64,000 bases of DNA from Taxillus chinensis (GCA_023512835.1 CM042090.1:14059617-14123616), one strand, 5' to 3'; counted from the first letter of the stretch, positions 39,007 through 51,082 are shown. Numbers and translations: made by a program. Notes: generated by a model from the sequence alone, not told the origin.

Positions 39007-40380
39007 CAGATGGTCGTGATGACTAAAGTCATTCGAACCTGCCACTTACACCAATGCCGCTTTGGTTGGCTCTCTAGCATACTTGACCTCATTCGATTCT
39101 CATTAAGTAGCAAGACGCATAGATATATAAGTTACATTCTAATCGAAAGAAGTTTGTTACTCGTTACCCAAAAATACAATATGGGTGCATAGGTTATATT
39201 TTTATTGCACTTAATTTGTATATAGGTAGACAGGTGTAAATATCTGTAATTTCGGATTTTACCACATATATGGAATGCCTAATTTGGACATCTAAGGCTT
39301 CTATGGCAATGGAATGATGCTCTCTCATCTGCAGTATGGTTTTATTTAAATTTTTTCCAAAGAATTCAGTTAAATTATTACTTGTTTTCTTGGAAGAAAG
39401 TCTTAATTCCCCCTAACGCAACAAAAGTGACGATGAGATAAATAAGAACAATTACGAGGTCGACCGGCATATATATACAAAAACACCGGCCAAGTCCATT
39501 CTCTTCTTCCAAGGCCAACGCTCAAGCCATCTTCCCATCGGCCAAGGGATGACATGGAGGTCCCATTCCGGCCTCTCCAACGGCATCCTCGAAAATGTAT
39601 GTATATTAAAAATAAGCTAATTAACATTTTATATATTCATTTGCATATTTATACTAACACCTCCAAGTGTTGTCGGGGTGTTTGTATCATTCAAATCGTA
39701 TGTAACAAAAATATTCTGCGATTGTCTGGTTTTGTTTTACACTAGCCCATAAATTAATTGACAACACTTAAACTTAAAACCAACAAATTACAAGTGCAAT
39801 TTAATCGGTACAAGGTTTTCTAAATTCGTGGTCTAAAACTAAAAATTCATTTCACTAACGGGACAAGTTTCAATTTTGAAATTAATGATCTAGAAACTCT
39901 CATGCATTCAAATTATAGCCATACTCCCGCGCATATTTTCTGGTTTGCGCTCGGGTACTTGCGACTAGAAAAACCCTAATTATATTGCATTCCATAATCA
40001 ATATTAAACAAGATTATAACACTCACATCGATATATAGGACAATATCACCGAGAAAACATATAATTCTAAATCGTTATACAGTAAAATAAGTGTGAAGAG
40101 AAACCCCTAAAAACACAAGTAGAACAATATAAATATGTTTAAAATATTAACGGCTTAACTTATTGATAGTTCATAGTGTTAGTGTCTCATATAAGTATGT
40201 GACATTGAAAATATTAATATATTGACTGATCCTTCTTAGCATATGCCACCTTCATATTCAAATACAATTATATATTTTGCTATACATAGATTATTATTAA
40301 ATTCATCAAACGTAAGTGCACTTAATTTTTTTTTTAAAAATCTTGTTATAATAATTTAAATGTTTCCTTCAATCTATGTG
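39007..40380 (+). pseudogene. Scrambled GH9-unit remnant at the array edge
   Basis: Three non-contiguous blocks of the array unit. (a) 39007-39486: tail of exon 6 from DGRDDY through the 3' UTR, with mutations (GAC ACT changed so that TAA follows DGRDD). (b) 39488 to about 39655: part of exon 1 from GCCAAGTCC, splice donor and start of intron 1. (c) About 39655-40380: spacer from aacacctccaag to aatctatgtg. Junction one has ATC microhomology (39004-39006). More substitutions than in the full copies, so it is older. Not translatable. Confidence 0.88.
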
Positions 40381-40806
40381 GCGACATTCAATGTAGTTAT
40401 AATACATATACGAGTAAAAAAAAGTAAGCACTTAATGGGAATTTTCTTGGACTTAGTGGCGGCATTGAACCACCGAAAAAGTATCACAACCCTAATAATC
40501 GTGATTTTTAATGAATGGCCGGAATAATTGCCACTAAATCATTTTGATTTTGTGACAGTTTACTTTTAACTTAGTGGCAGATTTAAACTTTCTCTAAATC
40601 TCTTTTTTTAAAATGTACTTAATAGGGATTAATAACTTCTACTAACTGCATGTTTTAAAAAAAATCGGCTTCCCATTTATTGCTACCACAACCTTCGATT
40701 GACTTCATCTTTAGAATAATTTGCTGTATATAAACAATGTTTAACGCTAAATCTCATGCGACCAGAGATAAAGTCAGAACAGATATCTGAGTGATATGAA
40801 TCTCAC
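40381..40806. other. Unique AT-rich flank of the array
   Basis: First sequence outside the array. It holds motifs ttagtggcgg / gccactaaat (about 40455-40575) that resemble subterminal repeats of CACTA-type DNA transposons; no complete end is seen, so this is only suggestive. No gene. Confidence 0.4.
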
Positions 40807-42745
40807 CTCTCACTCGATTAGTTTCAAAAGCAATCCAGGTAGCTCAAATGATGGTTTTTGCTGCAAGGAGATGGAGATGGAGATGGGTGAGGCAACGAAA
40901 GGATTTAGATATTTCTCATTCTAGATGTATGAAAAACATGCTGCATTATCTTTCAAATGAAAAAAGACTCAAAAAACTCTATAATCGTTCATTGCTTTTA
41001 ATTTAAGGCATCAGCTCATACAACTAATTGGGAATGAGAATTTATTACATAAATATAAGTAACATATACATCCTAAAAAGTAAAAAATTAGAAAGGATAT
41101 AGAACAAATACCTTTTCCTTTGATTCTAACACATCTTCTGCTTCCTTCATCTTTGATGTTGAATCATCAACCCTGCACAGAAAATAAATCATCTTTAGAG
41201 GGTATATCAAGACCTAACGCTTTGTTTCTGACCCATTATTATTACGATTTCCTTGATTCGCCAAAGAATAAAACTCAAAAAAACTCGGGTAGATATTTTA
41301 CACATAGACGAGACACAAAATTGACCAGAAGACATTCAACAGGATCCAACACTCCAATAAAAGGCATCTCTTCTTCTTATTATTATTCATCTTCATATAT
41401 TCTTAATATAAACAAATTAAATAGTTTCTTAACAATTGAATCCAACCTTTATGGTCTACCACTAGCCTTTAAAACCTCTTGTGAAATTGATTATCTCAGA
41501 TTTTGATGTGATAAAAAAAGGGGAAAAATGAGGAAGTCAACAAGATGGCTCCAAAAATGCTTATAGAATGCTTCAGCACTACATAAATGCAAGAGGAAAC
41601 AATAAAAATAATATTAAAAGTCATTTTAGAATAACTAGTTGCGATTGGGGTTATACATCTATAGGAGATGTGACAAGAATATGATATGGTACTTACACTC
41701 ATAAGTTGAAACAATCCAACAATTTGGTTTATGTTATGCCTTTTAAGAATGATCTAAGATATATGACCAACAAAAAAGACTTGTTCAAGTTTCCAATAAG
41801 CATGCTTGATCTATCTATCCATCCAAAATTAAGTGTCCACATAATGAAAATAAATAAGTATGAGAAACTCACCCATCTTCTCCAGCTTCTCCATAGATAT
41901 TTTCCTGATTTTTTTTATAAATTCCAAAATTAGAAAAGGTTTAGCCATAAAATGACTTCCATTAGAACAATCATCATCACTGTTTGACGGCAAGAAAAAA
42001 AAAATCAAATACCAATTGTGTCTTTTACAACTTTTTTTGAGTTATAAATGCAAAATAACATCTTATATAACAACAGGCTAAACTGTGAAAATTAAGAAAG
42101 AAATTACCAAGAGAGCAAGACAAGTGACAGGTAATTGTAAAAGACAAATCATATTATGGACTTAATTCCATAAAATTGAAAAGATATGAAATCCTTTCTA
42201 ACTTCATCAAACAATACTACAAAAATGAATGAATTAAAGGAGAATACCCATCAAACCTATTCTGGGTTCAGATGAAACGAGGTTGAAGCAGCAGTATAGG
42301 TTACTGTTACTATGTAAATGTGACAGTTGTAAACTTAGAATATTAATGCACCTGGCAATGCTTTTTTTCCATTGAACTGCCAAAGACACTGACAGACCAA
42401 AAACCGATACCTCCTCATGTGCTCCTTTTCTGGCATCCTGGGAGGAGTCCTGCCTTCCCTGGGAGGAGGCGGGCGGGAAGCGCTCTCGCGTTGGTCCCTC
42501 GGGAGGTGGTCCGAAGACGCGAATCGTTGCGATTTGGAACCCTCGCCGCCATCAATGCTGTCCCTTGTAGACCTCCTCTCACCTCTCTCCCTCCCGTCGT
42601 ATCTCTCAGAACCTTTCTCCCTTTCCCTGTGCCTTCCCCTCCCATTCGTCTCCACCTCCACGAGCCTCAGTCGCTTCGTCCGAGAAGACGGAGACCGGGG
42701 AGGAAGTGATTTCGCCTCTGACTGCTTTGAATGCCTCTTCTCTCC
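40807..42745 (-). pseudogene. DDL: DAWDLE (DDL/SNIP1-like) pseudogene, N-terminal part only
   Basis: DDL is a nuclear FHA-domain protein that assists miRNA processing and splicing. Three minus-strand exons line up in phase: an Arg/Ser-rich exon of which 42411-42745 is open, containing SPSSRTKRLR near its start, many RERE/GRER runs and MPEKEHMR at its end; 41112-41172 giving VDDSTSKMKEAEDVLESKEK; and 40807-40860 starting QKPSFELPG. The latter two match the conserved segment that precedes the FHA domain. In the last exon the expected ETNRVRG codons are present but out of frame, so it stops early. No FHA exons follow; the array remnant lies 430 bp on. The first exon has no in-frame ATG after an upstream stop. 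Family assignment rests on remembered motif similarity. Confidence 0.72.
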
Positions 42746-44258
42746 ATCTAGAGTGGACCTCGTCGCTGTCTTTCGTTAAGTGGTAGTTGCTCTAACTAGA
42801 GATATCGACCGCCGAGAACTCCGGCGACGAGCAGGAGATCGTTCCCGCTTTCGACTCAACGACGCTCCCGTAAAATGTATTATGCTTATTTTGTTGTGAA
42901 ATAGAGAGAAGGGAGAGTTCAAAACGAACTCTGTTTTTATATATTACATACTAACTAATTTGATATATGAGTATCCGACTCCCACATGTCGAGGCCAAAC
43001 TCAGGGACGCCTGGAAGAGAAAGAGGTCAATCGAAGCTTGGTTCCACACTTCCACCCACAACACATGTTCTGGTACGCCAACGTAGAGAGAGGCTATGTT
43101 CCTAGTGACGTAACAAGAAGCAACGGAGATTCATTTTTAAGTTCTCAATTTTTCAACTTTCTATATTTTTTATTTCTATATTCCAAAAAATATCTAGATC
43201 CACCAATATATCATACCGAAGAAGTTATGTTATATAGAAGAAAACTTATTAATATGAAATGAAGTGTGCGCGAAAAGATCATACAACATCAAGCTTTAAA
43301 AAAATACCCATAAACAATATCAGATCAGAAATATACGAAGCAAGAAGTCATTCCCTCAAATCCCAAAAAAAAAAAAAAAAAAAAAACTCTAACGAAAAAT
43401 GTTCACTGTCGCCAAATACGCGAGCATACATACAAGCCTTTTGTGTAGGCCTTTCCACTTATACCACTAGTAATTTGATTGATCAAAACTAATAAAACGT
43501 TACTACAGCAAAGTGTTTGCAAGAAAAGCCTACACAAAAGGTTTGTACATCAAATTATTCTATAAATAGAGTAACTTAGGATTGGGAACTGTCGTGGAAA
43601 GGCAGCATATACCTTTGATTAGGGAATTCCTCTTTTCATGTATATGCCCTGATTATTTATATTTTTCCCTCTTATAATGGGTTTCCATTGAATCCGTGAC
43701 TTTGGTTAGATTTCACAAATTGCTTTGAAATGCATCGGCTTAAAAGTAACTAATTTTAAATAAAACAAGAGCACAAACAATTTTCAAGGCGTCAAATGTT
43801 TTTCAATGTAACGTCAAAGGTACACTAAGATTTCCCAATACAAACACATCTTGGTTAAAACTCTTCGCCTGGTGACAAGAAAATCAATGCCAACGTGAGC
43901 ACACAGTCATGTCATGGCGATAGATGGGATTTTTATTTTTTTTATTGTTTAAAAACACATACAAATACGCATGAAAAACACACGCACAAACACAAACTAT
44001 GATACGAATAATTGAAAGCTCAATGAAAGACTACGAAGGTAGAGCTCATTTTAGAGATGTTGCGTTCTTCCTTCCCGTGAGGATTTCATTGTCTCCCGCA
44101 GGAAGCTTGATTAGCTTCCACTTCCGAGGCGAAACACAGAAATACTCAAAACCAGCTCACAGCACCTTGACCCATCTGTGAAGTGTGAACTCTATACTTG
44201 GCCCAAAACAAAGGCATTGCTGAGCTACATGACGTAATCATTTTGAAAAAACTAAACC
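42746..44258. other. No recognisable gene; contains a diverged GH9-spacer relic
   Basis: Mixed AT-rich sequence. 42891-42970 resembles part of the array spacer (listed separately). An A-run sits at about 43367-43386. A 100-codon frame at 42960-43262 (+) has no family resemblance and poor codon character. Nothing else supported. Confidence 0.5.
42891..42970 (+). repeat. Diverged relic of the GH9-unit spacer
   Basis: ttgtgaaatagag ... gagagtt ... gaactc ... tatatattac ... taatttgata follows the order and spacing of the spacer segment seen for example at 4757-4843, with clear divergence. This is the only array-like sequence found outside 1-40380. Confidence 0.6.
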
Positions 44259-46156
44259 CTAATATTGTGTGTCATCAAACACCCATGGTTCGTGCAGGAA
44301 AAGCTCCCGCCCATTCATTTCCTTTGTCCCAGCAGCAATATCCTCCGCACGTTTCCTAGCTGCTTCTGCTTTCCTAGCAGACGCATCAGCATCCTAGTAA
44401 CAAGAAAAATACATTTTTTAAATAGCTTTATTATCAGAAATTAGATTTGTTGTAGCTAATTAAAATTATTTCATTCGTTCCATTGCCAAATGCAGAAAAG
44501 AACAGATGAGAAGGAGGGAAGTACACTGGTTGATCAAATTTCATTTATGAGATGCTGTAAGAGCAATCACTGGTTGATCAAATTTCATTATAAATACAAA
44601 GGATCCTAAAAAATTTATGATCTCCACACAAACAATACATTAGAACTGATATCCAAGTTTCCCAAATAAAAGACTAAAGAAATGCAAAGCAATAGTCCTT
44701 CATTAGTATAAAATTAACAAGAGGAAGAGTGATGATGAGCCCTTGAACTTGTTTTTACTCTGCTAACTCGAGTTTCCTAGCTCTGGTCCACACAGAATCT
44801 TAATATATCAACTTAATACAAGATTAAGAGGGTGTTTGAGGAAGTTTTTTTCTTCCCATAAATATGAAAAAAGACAAAAGCATTTTTAAAACCACTCTTT
44901 CCCAAAACCCTCTAAATGACACAACCACCAAAAAAACATAATACTAAATTAAGAAATGATATTACTTAAAATTAACTGTTCATTGTTCACATGGCTCATA
45001 CCAATAGCATTAAGTTATATATAAATACTTCACTTCGCTGCAACAAAACAATCCTACTTAACATCATGAATTCAATTTGCTCTTTCAAGTATGAAATGTA
45101 TATTCAACCTGATAATATGCTCATCATACCTCAGAATTGCAAAGATAGCAATGCAAGTATATCCAGATTACTTCAAATTAACACCAGTCCGAAGACCCAA
45201 CTCATGCGCACCTGCTAATTACTAGTTCCCAACTCTGATCAACAGTCACATATTCTCATTAACATTTAACCTGCATTCATTTATCTTATAACATTCAAAC
45301 ATGTTTTGTAATCTTAACCTCACAATCATCTCTTTAAACTTACACTACAAGTTACCTCCTTTAAATCTATCCATTAAGTTCACCACACTTCCTGCTGATG
45401 TCAACTAGTCATTTTGAACCCAACAAATAGAGCATATAATCCAGGAAATCACTAGAGGAGATAATGGTAACGACCAAAAAAAAAAATGCCACGCATGAGC
45501 CAAACAGTAATCTTGAGTCTAATTCAATCCAGCCCGACTAAGCCATCTACATGAACCTTATTTCTGGAGTCATGGACATGCTTCCATGCCATTTGGCCGT
45601 GAAAGCATTCTATCAAAAATTGGAAGCTGTAGGCGCATCCTCTGAGTTTCTAACTTAATTTTTAGCAAAATTTTCCTTAATATATGTACTGAATATGATG
45701 TCTGTTAGAAAAACATAAAATAAGTAGAACATGACTCATGTTGGTTGGACTTGGCCAAGTAACTACTACTTCCTTTCTCATTGGACTCATTTTATTTCCA
45801 TATAAACCCTTTTTTCCTAAGCCTTTGCAACTGTTAATTCGAAAAGAGGACAAACAAACAAAAATAAATAAATATATGTCCGGATGTTGAACATCTCAGA
45901 AAACCACTTCCTTATGCATTCCAATTCTCTGAAATTTCATAAATCTTCACACTCCCAGCTCAAATATGAGACCAAACAAATAAAAAATAATAATGCAAAA
46001 AAAACTGTAGCAAAGTTTGGATGATGATGAAAAGCGATAAGGGAAAAATGTAACCTTAAGGCTCTTCCAAGACAAAAACTGTGCCTTTGTAATCGGGTTC
46101 GATCGAAGAATCGAATTTGTGTGCTCACCGGGTAGATTCAGATCTTCAGCCCCCAT
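44259..46156 (-). CDS. Small DFRP-like protein, 78 residues, two exons
   Basis: Exon 1 at 46055-46156 starts with ATG (MGAEDLNLPG...), exon 2 at 44259-44393 ends with TAG; the 1661 bp intron has consensus GT-AG ends and phase 0, so the joined frame is open. Residues about 20-31 (NPITKAQFLSWK) and about 65-69 (GRELF) match the paired motifs of the DFRP domain, found in ZC3H15/DFRP1 and RWDD1/DFRP2, which bind and stabilise DRG GTPases involved in translation. Between them is a basic Ala/Lys/Arg helix. There is no CCCH zinc finger and no RWD domain, so it is either a short independent member or a truncated paralogue. The leader upstream has a telobox-like ctagggtttcg (RC of 46216-46226), typical of translation-related plant genes. 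Function is inferred. Confidence 0.6.
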
Positions 46157-48106
46157 AATTTTCCTCTTCAATCGTCGTTTGCTTCGATTGATCGATCCAG
46201 TAGCCGAAATCGAAACCCTAGAAATATTCGATGCTTTTCCGGGTCTCCGCCTTATCCTGATCCGGATTTGGGTGAGAGTAGTATTTTCTTATATATATAT
46301 ATATATATATATATCATATTTATTTGGGTTTAAGGCCAAAATTACGGTCATTAAAATAAAATCTTTTGCGCATGTATTATTTACATCATAAATTTTAATT
46401 TATTCTTGCAAATAAACTATGAGTTTGATGAGATAAATAAATAAATTTTAATTTATTAAAATTTAAATTTTTTCTAATTAAATTTTTATAAAAATTAACT
46501 ATTAGATCGCCTTATAGTTATAATATATACTATATGAATATTCAATTTAACAGTCAATTTTTAAAACAAATATCAACAAAGTCCGAAATAAGTCAAATCA
46601 CGGTGTTAACCGATCCAAACTCATAAAAACTATATGGTTGAAATCATGATTTATTATTTATTTATATTAATTATTTACTATCTTCATATAATATTCTAAG
46701 CTTTTTCAAAACACGTGAGTAAAACTGATTTATCACTAGGTTATTAACAAAAAGTATTTGATTAAAGCTCTTTCTAGATATTCTTTACTTCACACTTTGA
46801 CATGGGCTTATCAGCTTATGGAACGACACCTTAATGAAATAATCATCTCCTTTCATATTATATATTATGAGTATTGGCTTTTAGTTGTCTTATTGGCACT
46901 TTTCAATAAGTAAACAATTTTCAACTTAAATTCTTATATACGAGCACATATTTCTTAAGTAAACAAATTTAATGTATTAATGCTAGTTGGTTTAGTTTAG
47001 TTTGATGAATATAATCCGTGTATTGAAACTTGAGAAGACCCTAAAAGAAATAAAGTGAATGCGAATGTGTTTTTCTATATAAGAGCAATGCATTCCAAAG
47101 CGTAAAAGGGAGAGAGAATGTGAATGTGTTTGGAATAAGACGATGTTTTCATTTGCTTTTATTTTATTTTAAAAGTTGAATGATAATGATAGAATTGAGG
47201 GTGTAAGCATTTACCAATATAAAAAAATTAGTTGCTATCTTAGTTTTCTATAAAAATGATTGCTCACATTTTCCTTGAAAATAATTATCCAAATTGTTTA
47301 TAAGAAGTTTTATAAATAAATAAATAAGATTTCAAGTCTCTCCCATTCAAAGTGAGAGAAGGGGGCTGATCATTGTGGAAAGAAGGGGATATTAATATGT
47401 TAGAGTTCATTTGAAAACGTTGTTTTTTCTTGGTATGAATTATGAGTTATAACTTATAACAGGATAGTCAAAAACTGATCTGATAAATCAAATCGAATCA
47501 AATCGAATAATTTAAAAATAAATAATTTTTAAAATTAATTTATTTTATTTTATTTGAAATTTTAAAAAATTGATATATTATAGTTAATTTACAATTTAGT
47601 TAATTCGAGGACCGAATCGATCAAATAGGTTACTCACAAACCTAATTGCAATCCTCTTAAATGTAAAATCTTTTCTAAATTTACAATAAAGAATCAAATT
47701 TGCATTTATACAAGCTTTAATGGATAAATTAGGAATGTTAATGGTAGACAAATTATCCTGTTGATTATGTAACTATTTACATAGTATTTAATCAAGTCAC
47801 ACTATAAAGTTGTTACAAAAATCAATAGTTTTTTATTTTTGTTGGTTGATTTTAATTTATTATTTTTTAAAATCAATAATCTTCGGTTTGGTTTTAAAAT
47901 ACACATAAACAGATGGGACTGCCCGATGCTCACTCATAACTTATAATAATATGTCTCGCAAATTGCTTTTATTAGGAGCATATGAAGTAAAATTCAAAAT
48001 AAATATCAAAGCTTTAGGATGCTTTCAAATCACTTTTGCAAAGAAGAAGAAAACAAATGATCCCTACGCTTTTGCTTTCTAATTTTGATGTTGTGCTCCA
48101 TGTCAG
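46157..48106. other. Leader of the DFRP-like gene, then AT-rich sequence without genes
   Basis: 46157 to about 46270 looks like the 5' leader of the minus-strand DFRP-like gene, including cgaaaccctag (46216-46226), the reverse complement of a telobox. An (AT)n tract lies at about 46290-46313. The rest, to 48106, is very AT-rich and shows no gene, RNA or recognisable element. Confidence 0.5.
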
Positions 48107-49610
48107 GTAAATGATGCTCAGCTTAGCACAATGGTGGCAGAGCAGGTATATACTGATCATAAAATATATTTTATGCTTTGCCTTGCGTGCTGTTTACCCT
48201 GCTATGCCTATAATTTTAAGAAACTTAAAGCTGGAAAGTTCAATTTTTGATGAATTTATCCTTAAGTGTACTGCAGGTAGAGCAGGCAAATGTTGGCTTA
48301 GAGTCAATGTCCTTGTCCCTAAAGATAATCGATCGCCTTCGTGAGAACTTTCTTTCCATTGAAAAGTATGTTTTTGATAAAACATAAGAGAAAGAATGAT
48401 GACATTTGACACAATGTTTCTGGCTATCACCCAATATACAGATATGATAACTTGGGGACTAATGCTATTGATTTATCTTCTACATCAGGTTATGTCAAGA
48501 ATGCCAAACGTTGATTGAAAATCATGATCAGATAAAGCTCCTAAGCAATGCAAGGAATAACTTGATTACAACTTTGAAAGTGCATTATTTATTAGTTGCA
48601 TGTACTTACGCATTTATTGAACACCTGCAATTACAATGTAAATTCTAGAAAAGATCATCTCCTCTATTTCTGTTTCCATTGTCTATTGTCTTCTTTGTCT
48701 CTTCCTTGTTTCTCAGTAAAAAAAAAGTTATTTATGGGACTCGGTGTTGCAAATTAGCAGAAAGGGATTTAGGTGTACCACAGTACTAGTAGACCATGAC
48801 TCATGATATCTGACTTCAGTGGCCCCTTGTTTAGTGAAGTAGACATCAATAGCCGTATGATGTGCATAGCCTCCACATTTTTAAGTTTTGATGAATTCTT
48901 TTAATATCTATTATCTGCCATTAAAATTCTCCATATTTGCTGATGCTTGAGAAGTAAGTAATTTAGGATACAAGCAACTTGGGACACAAGCAAGACTTAT
49001 CTTTCCTTTTAATTATTTCCTTTTAATTGCTAATTTAATAGTTTCCTTTTAATTTTTTTTATGCGAATTTCCTTTTATGTAATCCTTTGTGAGGCTATAA
49101 ATAGGCCTTTAATTCGTTGTAATGTTACACATAAATTTTATTCTCAGTTTTATAAATCTATAGATTGATTCAATCAATTTATTCTTTGGGTTTGCTTGGA
49201 TTGACAACCTGTTTAGGAGATTCGATCGTTGTTATCGATCCCTTGTAGCTTCCGCGCTACGTCATTTGCCTTGTGTTGGCTGTCTAGCTAGCTAATGTAA
49301 TTCAAATGCCTAGGATGTGGAGGGAAGATGCCAATTTCTGTTGAAACTGCTAGGCGCAGGATTCTTTAACTGACGTTAAAGAACTTAGTAATACGTATGA
49401 AGAAAAATTAATCCTTATTGTGATATATATTATTTTTTAATTATACATCTATGCCTCAAATATTATAAACGGATTATCGTATTTGTGATCTGTATTCCGT
49501 TTACATGTATTTATTTAGAGATTAACAGCTCTTGATGGGAAGCGGAGGTTTGCATTAGCTGCACCTGCATCTCATAAAAGAAGAGGTTGGCAGATTGAGG
49601 TCTGCAGCTT
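48107..49610 (+). pseudogene. SEC6: Exocyst subunit SEC6 fragment (internal exons only)
   Basis: SEC6 is part of the exocyst, which tethers secretory vesicles at the plasma membrane. Exon pieces seen: 48107-48145 (NDAQLSTMVAEQ), 48277-48365 (VEQANVGLES...LRENFLSIE), 48489-48579 (LCQECQTLIENHDQIKLLSN...) and 49519 to about 49610 (RLTALDGKRRFALAA). These match the N-terminal part of plant SEC6 in order with GT-AG introns. Missing: the first exon(s) with the start codon, the exon between the third and fourth pieces, and everything downstream. An extra A in the last piece shifts EEVGRLR out of frame. A solo LTR lies in what was an intron. A retained gene fragment, not a working gene. Confidence 0.8.
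48943..49264 (+). mobile_element. Solo LTR, 322 bp, Ty1/Copia-like
   Basis: Starts TGATGCTTGA, ends CTACGTCA, and is flanked by a perfect 5 bp target duplication TTTGC (48938-48942 and 49265-49269). A TATA-like ctataaatagg lies at about 49093-49105. No internal domain. Sits inside the SEC6 fragment. The copia label is inferred from size and layout. Confidence 0.8.
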
Positions 49611-50650
49611 ATTTTGAAGTTCTTCACAATTGGCTTTTAGTTTAAGCTCAGTGTTAGACATGTATCCTTATCACTAGCATAGTAAGTGCTTGATGTTGTT
49701 TGGTCGAATGGTGGGTCTTTTGTCTTTATCATCAGCGTCCATTACCCAAGAGCCACAGGAAGATCAGGTTGTTTGGACACTGATGACAACACTATTAACT
49801 ACCTGATTATCCCGGCCAACCACCAACGACTTTAGTCTCTGTCGGTCTCCCTCTCTCCTATCGTATGATAAATATTTGTAATTGTAAAATAAAAAATTAG
49901 AGCAGGAAATCTGCGAGAGATAGAGAGGCTAGAGGGGTTTGTAAAATCCGATTACAGTGATATTTTCGTTCTGGATGAAGACAAATTGCCGAACCACGTG
50001 ATCCTATGTGTATGTTGCTTAGATCCTAACAGAGAAGATGTGGTAATCAGGCCAGCACAGGCGCACGGCGGCACAACCCACACCCACAGGCCACAGGCAA
50101 GGGCCCCTCCCATTCTCAATCTCAATTCTCAAGGTATGATTCATTCTCCATTTCTCATCATATTTCTCTAATTTATTTTTTTAGAATTTCAGGGCTTTTT
50201 TGAAATGCTCGATTGGGACAAATTGTATAGATCTATAATCTATTAATCTATTTTATGGCAATTAATTTGTATTATTGTATAGAACTCCATGTGTCATTTT
50301 ATTTTTCCGATACAGCGGTACTATGTGAATAGGGTGCTTAATAAGATTTTAATGGACTATTTAATAAGATTGTAACTTATTCAAAGCTTTCACGTGTGAA
50401 TGTGTACCCACAATCCGTAAATAATTGGCAATGCCATAAATAACATAGAAAGACTTATGGTTGAAAATTTTTAGAAGAAAAAAACTACAGCTACAACTTT
50501 TTTTGTAAATTGTGATGCAATGTGAAATCAAGCTATCTCTGAAAATACAAATGCAGCAGACAAAACAAGAACTGTTTCTCAAAATGATAAGTCTGTAAAG
50601 GATGATCTTTGCAAGATTAAATTTCAGAACAAAATTCTAACAGAAAATGT
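49611..50650. other. No recognisable gene
   Basis: Moderately AT-rich. Contains a G-box-like cacgtg at about 49996 and a 61-codon frame at 49986-50171 with no family resemblance. Possibly a promoter/leader relic, not supported further. Confidence 0.4.
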
Positions 50651-50905
50651 AAAACTAGAAATTAAATTAGATAAGGAAGGAGCTAGCTTTTATCACTAAG
50701 GCACACTGCAAATAGCTTTCAATGTTTTTTTTAATCAGTAAGATACTTAAGAACCAGGGAATGTGAACGTTGAGAGATCTTTAGATGTTTAAGCTGATGC
50801 AGAGAGAGTGAGAGAGATTTTCCATAATGTCATTGAGAAAAGTTTCCTTTGAATTAAAATCAAATACAAAAGGATGTTTGAAAAATAAAAAACTGATTAT
50901 GTGCA

Positions 50906-51004
<99 letters not shown>

Positions 51005-51082
51005 CTAGATTTCAAAACTAGAAATTGAATCAGAGGAAGGAGCTGACTTTTATCACTAAGGCACAGTACAAATAGCTCTCAA
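50651..51082. repeat. Direct repeat pair flanking a (GA)n tract
   Basis: About 70 bp at 50651-50722 (aaaactagaaatt ... aggagct ... tatcactaaggcaca) is repeated with changes at 51014-51082. Between them lies AT-rich sequence and the long GA microsatellite. Confidence 0.75.
50908..51001. repeat. (GA)n microsatellite, about 94 bp
   Basis: Uninterrupted alternation of G and A over roughly 47 dinucleotides, the longest perfect microsatellite in the window. Confidence 0.97.

Noticed and set aside
41120..41506. 128-codon plus-strand frame
   Set aside because: Overlaps an exon of the minus-strand DDL pseudogene, AT-rich, no family resemblance.
42417..42779. 120-codon plus-strand frame rich in Ser/Leu
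   Set aside because: Antisense shadow of the Arg-rich DDL exon.
42960..43262. 100-codon plus-strand frame
   Set aside because: No recognisable motif, begins in a spacer-like relic and ends in AT-rich sequence.
46119..46391. 90-codon plus-strand frame with IYIYIY run
   Set aside because: Created by the (AT)n tract and the antisense of the DFRP-like leader.
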